Position numbers and translations under genes: made by a program
Assembly: GCA_964604565.1 (NCBI GenBank)
Contig: CAZRZN010000204.1
Coordinates: forward strand, 1 to 8,154
Direction of reading: 5' to 3'
Length of the DNA: 8,154 nt
DNA from: CAZRZN01 sp964604565
GTDB taxonomy: Bacteria; Pseudomonadota; Alphaproteobacteria; Rhodobacterales; Rhodobacteraceae
Shown: positions 5,814 through 8,154 of the stretch, in pieces
Layout: each line of letters begins with the position of its first letter
Numbering within the stretch: position 1 is the first letter of the stretch
The notes under the pieces: generated by a model
Seen by the model: only the letters and a program-made list of their open reading frames with translations
What the model was told of the DNA's origin: nothing
Database searches by the model: none

Positions 5814-6908
5814 ATGTTGAAGGGGCAGGCGATATGGGCTTTGGGGGCCATGTCCGGAACATCGCTGGACGGCGTGGACGCAGCCTTGTTGAGGACCGAC
5901 GGGATCTCGATCATGGAGTTCGGGGCCAGCGGGTATCGGCCCTATTCCGCTGATGAGCAGGCCATTCTCCGGGCCGCTCTGGGTCGGTGGCCCGGTGAGG
6001 ATCTGGAGGACGCGCTGCGGGTCGTGAGCGAGGCCCATGCCGAAGCCCTTGCCCGCTTTCCCTCGGCGGAGATCGTGGGCTTTCACGGTCAGACCCTCGC
6101 GCATGCCCCGCGTGGTCGCGGCACCCATCAGTTGGGGGATGGTATGGCCCTCGCGCAGGCTCTGGGGCGCCCGGTGGTCTGGGATTTCCGCTCGGCGGAT
6201 GTTGCGCTGGGGGGGGAAGGTGCGCCGCTGGCCCCCTTTTTCCACTGGGCCTGCGCGCGCTGGATCGGGGCGCGGCGGCCGATATGTTTTCTTAACCTCG
6301 GCGGGGTGGGCAACCTGACCTGGGTGGACCCGACGAAGGCAACACCCGAGTCTGCTGATGCGCTGCTGGCCTTCGACACCGGACCGGCCAATGCGCCGAT
6401 CAACGATCTGGTCGCACAGCGGCTGGGTCTGGATTGCGACCGCGACGGGGCACTGGCCCGCCGCGGGCAGGTGGAAACAGGCGCGCTCGAACTCTTTCTC
6501 GAAGAGGAGTTTTTCCGCAAGATGCCTCCGAAGTCGCTGGATCGGGGAGATTTTTCACTCATGCTGGATCTGGTGCGCGAACTGTCGGATGCGGATGCCG
6601 CGGCCACGATGACCGCCATGGCGGCAACGGCGGTGATGCAGGGGATGGAACATTGCCCGGAGCCGCCTGACCGGCTCCTTGTCACGGGCGGCGGTCGCAA
6701 GAATCCGGTCATGATGCAGATGCTCGCGGCTGGCTTGGACTGCCCGGTCCTGCCGGTCGAGGCGGTAGGTCTCGACGGCGACATGCTCGAGGCTCAGGCT
6801 TTTGCGTATCTCGCGGTCAGGGTTGCGAGGGGCCTTCCAACCTCGGCCCCCCTCACGACGGGCGTGGCCACACCGGTCGGTGGCGGACAGATCAGCCGAC
6901 CGTATTAG
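5790..6908 (+). CDS. anmK: Anhydro-N-acetylmuramic acid kinase
   Basis: Cytoplasmic ATP-dependent enzyme that opens the 1,6-anhydro ring of anhydro-MurNAc and phosphorylates it to MurNAc-6-phosphate, in peptidoglycan recycling. 372 residues from this start, close to the family length. Motifs: GAMSGTSLDGVDAA (19-32, ATP-binding start of the hexokinase/Hsp70-type fold), FHGQTLAH (98-105), WDFRSADVALGGEGAP (131-146), FLNLGGVGNLTW (167-178), FDTGPANAPIND (195-206), VTGGGRKNP (298-306) and DGDMLEAQAFAYLAVR (329-344). Two starts are possible: ATG 5790 (GG at 5781-5782, seven bases upstream) and ATG 5814 (GAGG at 5802-5805, eight bases upstream). If the TATACT box at 5765 is the promoter, 5814 gives the more normal leader. 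Divergent from tyrS; in E. coli too, anmK lies a few genes from tyrS. A run of eight G lies at 6209-6216. Confidence 0.96.
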   Translation: MGSAEEKSMLKGQAIWALGAMSGTSLDGVDAALLRTDGISIMEFGASGYRPYSADEQAILRAALGRWPGEDLEDALRVVSEAHAEALARFPSAEIVGFHGQTLAHAPRGRGTHQLGDGMALAQALGRPVVWDFRSADVALGGEGAPLAPFFHWACARWIGARRPICFLNLGGVGNLTWVDPTKATPESADALLAFDTGPANAPINDLVAQRLGLDCDRDGALARRGQVETGALELFLEEEFFRKMPPKSLDRGDFSLMLDLVRELSDADAAATMTAMAATAVMQGMEHCPEPPDRLLVTGGGRKNPVMMQMLAAGLDCPVLPVEAVGLDGDMLEAQAFAYLAVRVARGLPTSAPLTTGVATPVGGGQISRPY

Positions 6909-6928
6909 AGACGGATGACATCAGAAAA

Positions 6929-6978
6929 ATGCGCCTGCGGCGCATGCCTCCGGCGGGGATATTTATCGCCCGAAGAAA
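6929..6978 (+). repeat. 3'-end element after anmK: hairpin, GGGATATTT, GCCCGAAGAAA
   Basis: Starts 21 bases after the anmK stop. A 7-bp perfect stem (6929-6935 with 6939-6945, TGC loop) is followed by GCCTCC (6946-6951), a possible 4-bp stem (6947-6950 with 6955-6958), GGGATATTT (6956-6964), three bases, and GCCCGAAGAAA (6968-6978). The same ordered parts recur on the other strand after moaA. The orientation is the same relative to the preceding gene, suggesting a 3' untranslated or terminator-like repeat. I recall similar sequences as frequent between genes in Rhodobacterales; not checked here. Confidence 0.65.
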
Positions 6979-7125
6979 CGAAACGTTAAGGTTAACAATG
7001 CAATGTGGCGCTACGGTACAGGCTGGGAAGCCGATGACCGTGCCCGGAGAAGGTATTTGAATTTCAAGCCTTTTTCACGCCCGCCCCGCCTGAGCGCGTG
7101 GCGGGCGCTTGCAGGGTTCTAAGGC
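6979..7125. other. Spacer between the two inverted 3'-end elements
   Basis: This 147-bp stretch holds no recognised gene. It begins with an AT-richer piece containing GTTAAGGTTAAC (6986-6997). A plus-strand ORF of 39 codons runs from ATG 7003 to TAA 7122; its peptide is Arg- and Trp-rich, its best ribosome site is AAGG at 6988-6991 (11 bases away), and it uses AGA and AGG, which argues against translation. Inside it, 7078-7085 pairs with 7100-7107 (8 bp, 14-nt loop); a T-run (7071-7075) lies before, not after, the stem on the plus strand, so it is not a canonical terminator on either strand. Confidence 0.4.
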
Positions 7126-7186
7126 TTTCTTCGGGCCTCAAATATCCCGGGGGAGGCGCGCGCAGCGCGGCGGGGGCAGAGCCCCC
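7126..7186 (-). repeat. 3'-end element after moaA, inverted copy
   Basis: Read on the minus strand from 22 bases after the moaA stop: a 6-bp stem (7186-7181 with 7177-7172, three-base loop), a 5-bp stem (7169-7165 with 7161-7157, three-base loop), GCCTCC (7157-7152), GGGATATTT (7148-7140), three bases, and GCCCGAAGAAA (7136-7126). The two core blocks and their 3-bp spacing match the copy after anmK exactly; the hairpins differ in sequence but not in placement. No T-run follows, so if it terminates transcription it is not by the standard mechanism. Confidence 0.65.
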
Positions 7187-7207
7187 AATGTGGTTTTCCA
7201 AGGTGGC

Positions 7208-8154
7208 TCAGCCGCCCGTATGACTCATATGCCGGGACACGCGTCCGTCCACCGTCTGTCGGGAATAATCGAAATCATGGCCTTTCGGTTTCCGCGCGAT
7301 CGCGGCGCGGATGGCGTCTTCCAACGGACCGTCGTCCCCGGGATGATTGCGCAGTGCGGCCCGCAGATCCGCGTTGTCCTCCTGACCGAGGCACATGAAC
7401 AACTCGCCCGTGCAGGTCAGTCTGACACGGTTGCAACTTTCGCAAAAGTTATGCGTGAGCGGCGTAATGAAGCCGATTTTCTGACCCGTCTCCTCCAGCC
7501 GCATGTAGCGTGCCGGACCGCCGGTGCTTTCGGGGAGGTCGGTCATCGTATATCTCTCGGCCATGGTCGCGCGGAGATCCGACAGTTTCCAATACTGATC
7601 CAGCCGGTCCTCATTGCCGATATCGCCCATGGGCATGACCTCGATCCAGGTCAGGTCCATGTCCCGGGCTGCACACCATTCGGTCATGGAGAACAGCTCG
7701 TCCTCGTTAAATCCCTTCAACGCCACCGCATTGATCTTGATCCGCAAACCGGCTTTCTGCGCGGCATCCAGTCCCTTGAGCACCTGCGGCAGGCGCCCCC
7801 AACGGGTGATATCGGCGAATTTCTTCTCGTCGAGCGTGTCGAGAGAGACATTCACCCGCCGCACCCCGGCGTCGAACAGGTCATCCGCGAATCGCTCCAG
7901 CTGCGAGCCGTTGGTGGTGAGCGTCAGTTCCTTCAGGTCGCCGGAGTCCAGATGACGGGTCATGGCCCGGAAGAATGTCATGATATCCCGGCGCACCAGC
8001 GGTTCCCCGCCGGTGATGCGCAGTTTTTCCACTCCGAGATGCACGAAGCTCGAACACATGCGATCCAGTTCCTCGAGGGTCAGAAGCTCCTTCTTGGGAA
8101 GGAATGTCATGTTTTCCGACATGCAGTAGACGCAGCGAAAATCGCAGCGGTCGG
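7208..8154 (-). CDS. moaA: GTP 3',8-cyclase MoaA, 5' end beyond window
   Basis: Radical S-adenosylmethionine enzyme that with MoaC turns GTP into cyclic pyranopterin monophosphate, the first step of molybdenum cofactor synthesis. 314 residues are visible; the family is about 330-340, so roughly the first 20 are missing. The frame runs unbroken to the window edge: it begins DRCDFRCVYCMSEN, whose CX3CX2C cysteines bind the radical-SAM [4Fe-4S] cluster. The ATG at 8122 is therefore internal, not the start. Further motifs: RITGGEPLVRRD (SAM binding), LTTNGSQL, NVSLDTLD, and the second cluster motif CX2CX13C (CESCNRVRLTCTGELFMC), which holds the GTP-binding cluster. The protein ends in Gly-Gly, the conserved MoaA tail needed for activity in studied members. 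Neighbouring moa genes are not seen here. Confidence 0.97.
   Translation of the reverse strand, partial: DRCDFRCVYCMSENMTFLPKKELLTLEELDRMCSSFVHLGVEKLRITGGEPLVRRDIMTFFRAMTRHLDSGDLKELTLTTNGSQLERFADDLFDAGVRRVNVSLDTLDEKKFADITRWGRLPQVLKGLDAAQKAGLRIKINAVALKGFNEDELFSMTEWCAARDMDLTWIEVMPMGDIGNEDRLDQYWKLSDLRATMAERYTMTDLPESTGGPARYMRLEETGQKIGFITPLTHNFCESCNRVRLTCTGELFMCLGQEDNADLRAALRNHPGDDGPLEDAIRAAIARKPKGHDFDYSRQTVDGRVSRHMSHTGG

Noticed and set aside
5752..5862. 37-residue N-terminal extension of tyrS
   Set aside because: It would overlap anmK, contains no TyrS family sequence, and the downstream ATG at 5751 matches the usual TyrS N-terminus.
6979..7125. Miniature transposon bounded by the inverted elements
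   Set aside because: The elements sit in gene-oriented 3' positions and their outer hairpins differ; I see no target-site duplication, so two 3'-end repeats explain the pattern better.
7208..8122. moaA starting at the ATG at 8122
   Set aside because: The frame continues upstream into the radical-SAM cysteine motif CDFRCVYC, so this methionine is internal and the true start lies beyond the window.

Overview
The window looks like an ordinary, GC-rich chromosomal segment of an alphaproteobacterium, most likely a Rhodobacterales (Roseobacter-type) species. The grounds are GC-rich third codon positions, the type of proteins encoded, and GC-rich hairpin plus GGGATATTT elements after genes, which I recall (not checked) as common in that order. 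I see no transposase, phage gene, CRISPR array, tRNA or rRNA. All eight main genes have intact reading frames; two of them run off the window edges.

Layout. Positions 1-935 (minus) hold the first 311 codons of phosphoglycerate kinase (pgk); its 3' end is outside the window. Divergent from it, and separated by 128 bp with possible back-to-back promoters, is a two-gene unit of cyclophilin-type prolyl isomerases: a cytoplasmic one (1064-1576) and a membrane-anchored or exported paralogue (1563-2240) that overlaps it by 14 nt. A hairpin separates these from an exported DUF3179-family protein (2333-3310). Converging on that gene is a FemAB/GNAT-like acyltransferase (3328-4230, minus). A small candidate membrane protein (4269-4418, plus), supported only weakly, lies divergent from the acyltransferase and is followed by a hairpin. 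Tyrosyl-tRNA synthetase (tyrS, 4498-5751, minus) and anhydro-N-acetylmuramic acid kinase (anmK, 5790-6908, plus) diverge from a very short control region. About 300 bp without a recognised gene (6909-7207) follows, and the window ends with most of moaA (7208-8154, minus), whose extreme 5' end is missing.

How the genes fit together: this is housekeeping content from separate pathways: glycolysis/Calvin cycle (pgk), protein folding (two cyclophilins), translation (tyrS), cell-wall recycling (anmK) and molybdenum cofactor synthesis (moaA). Only the two cyclophilins look like a true operon. The functionally open genes are the DUF3179 protein, the FemAB-like acyltransferase and the small membrane ORF.

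The least explained structure is the anmK-moaA gap. Each of these converging genes is followed, in its own direction, by a GC-rich hairpin, then GGGATATTT, three variable bases and GCCCGAAGAAA. The two copies form an inverted pair around 147 bp that contains a 39-codon ORF. I found no convincing new multi-gene system here.
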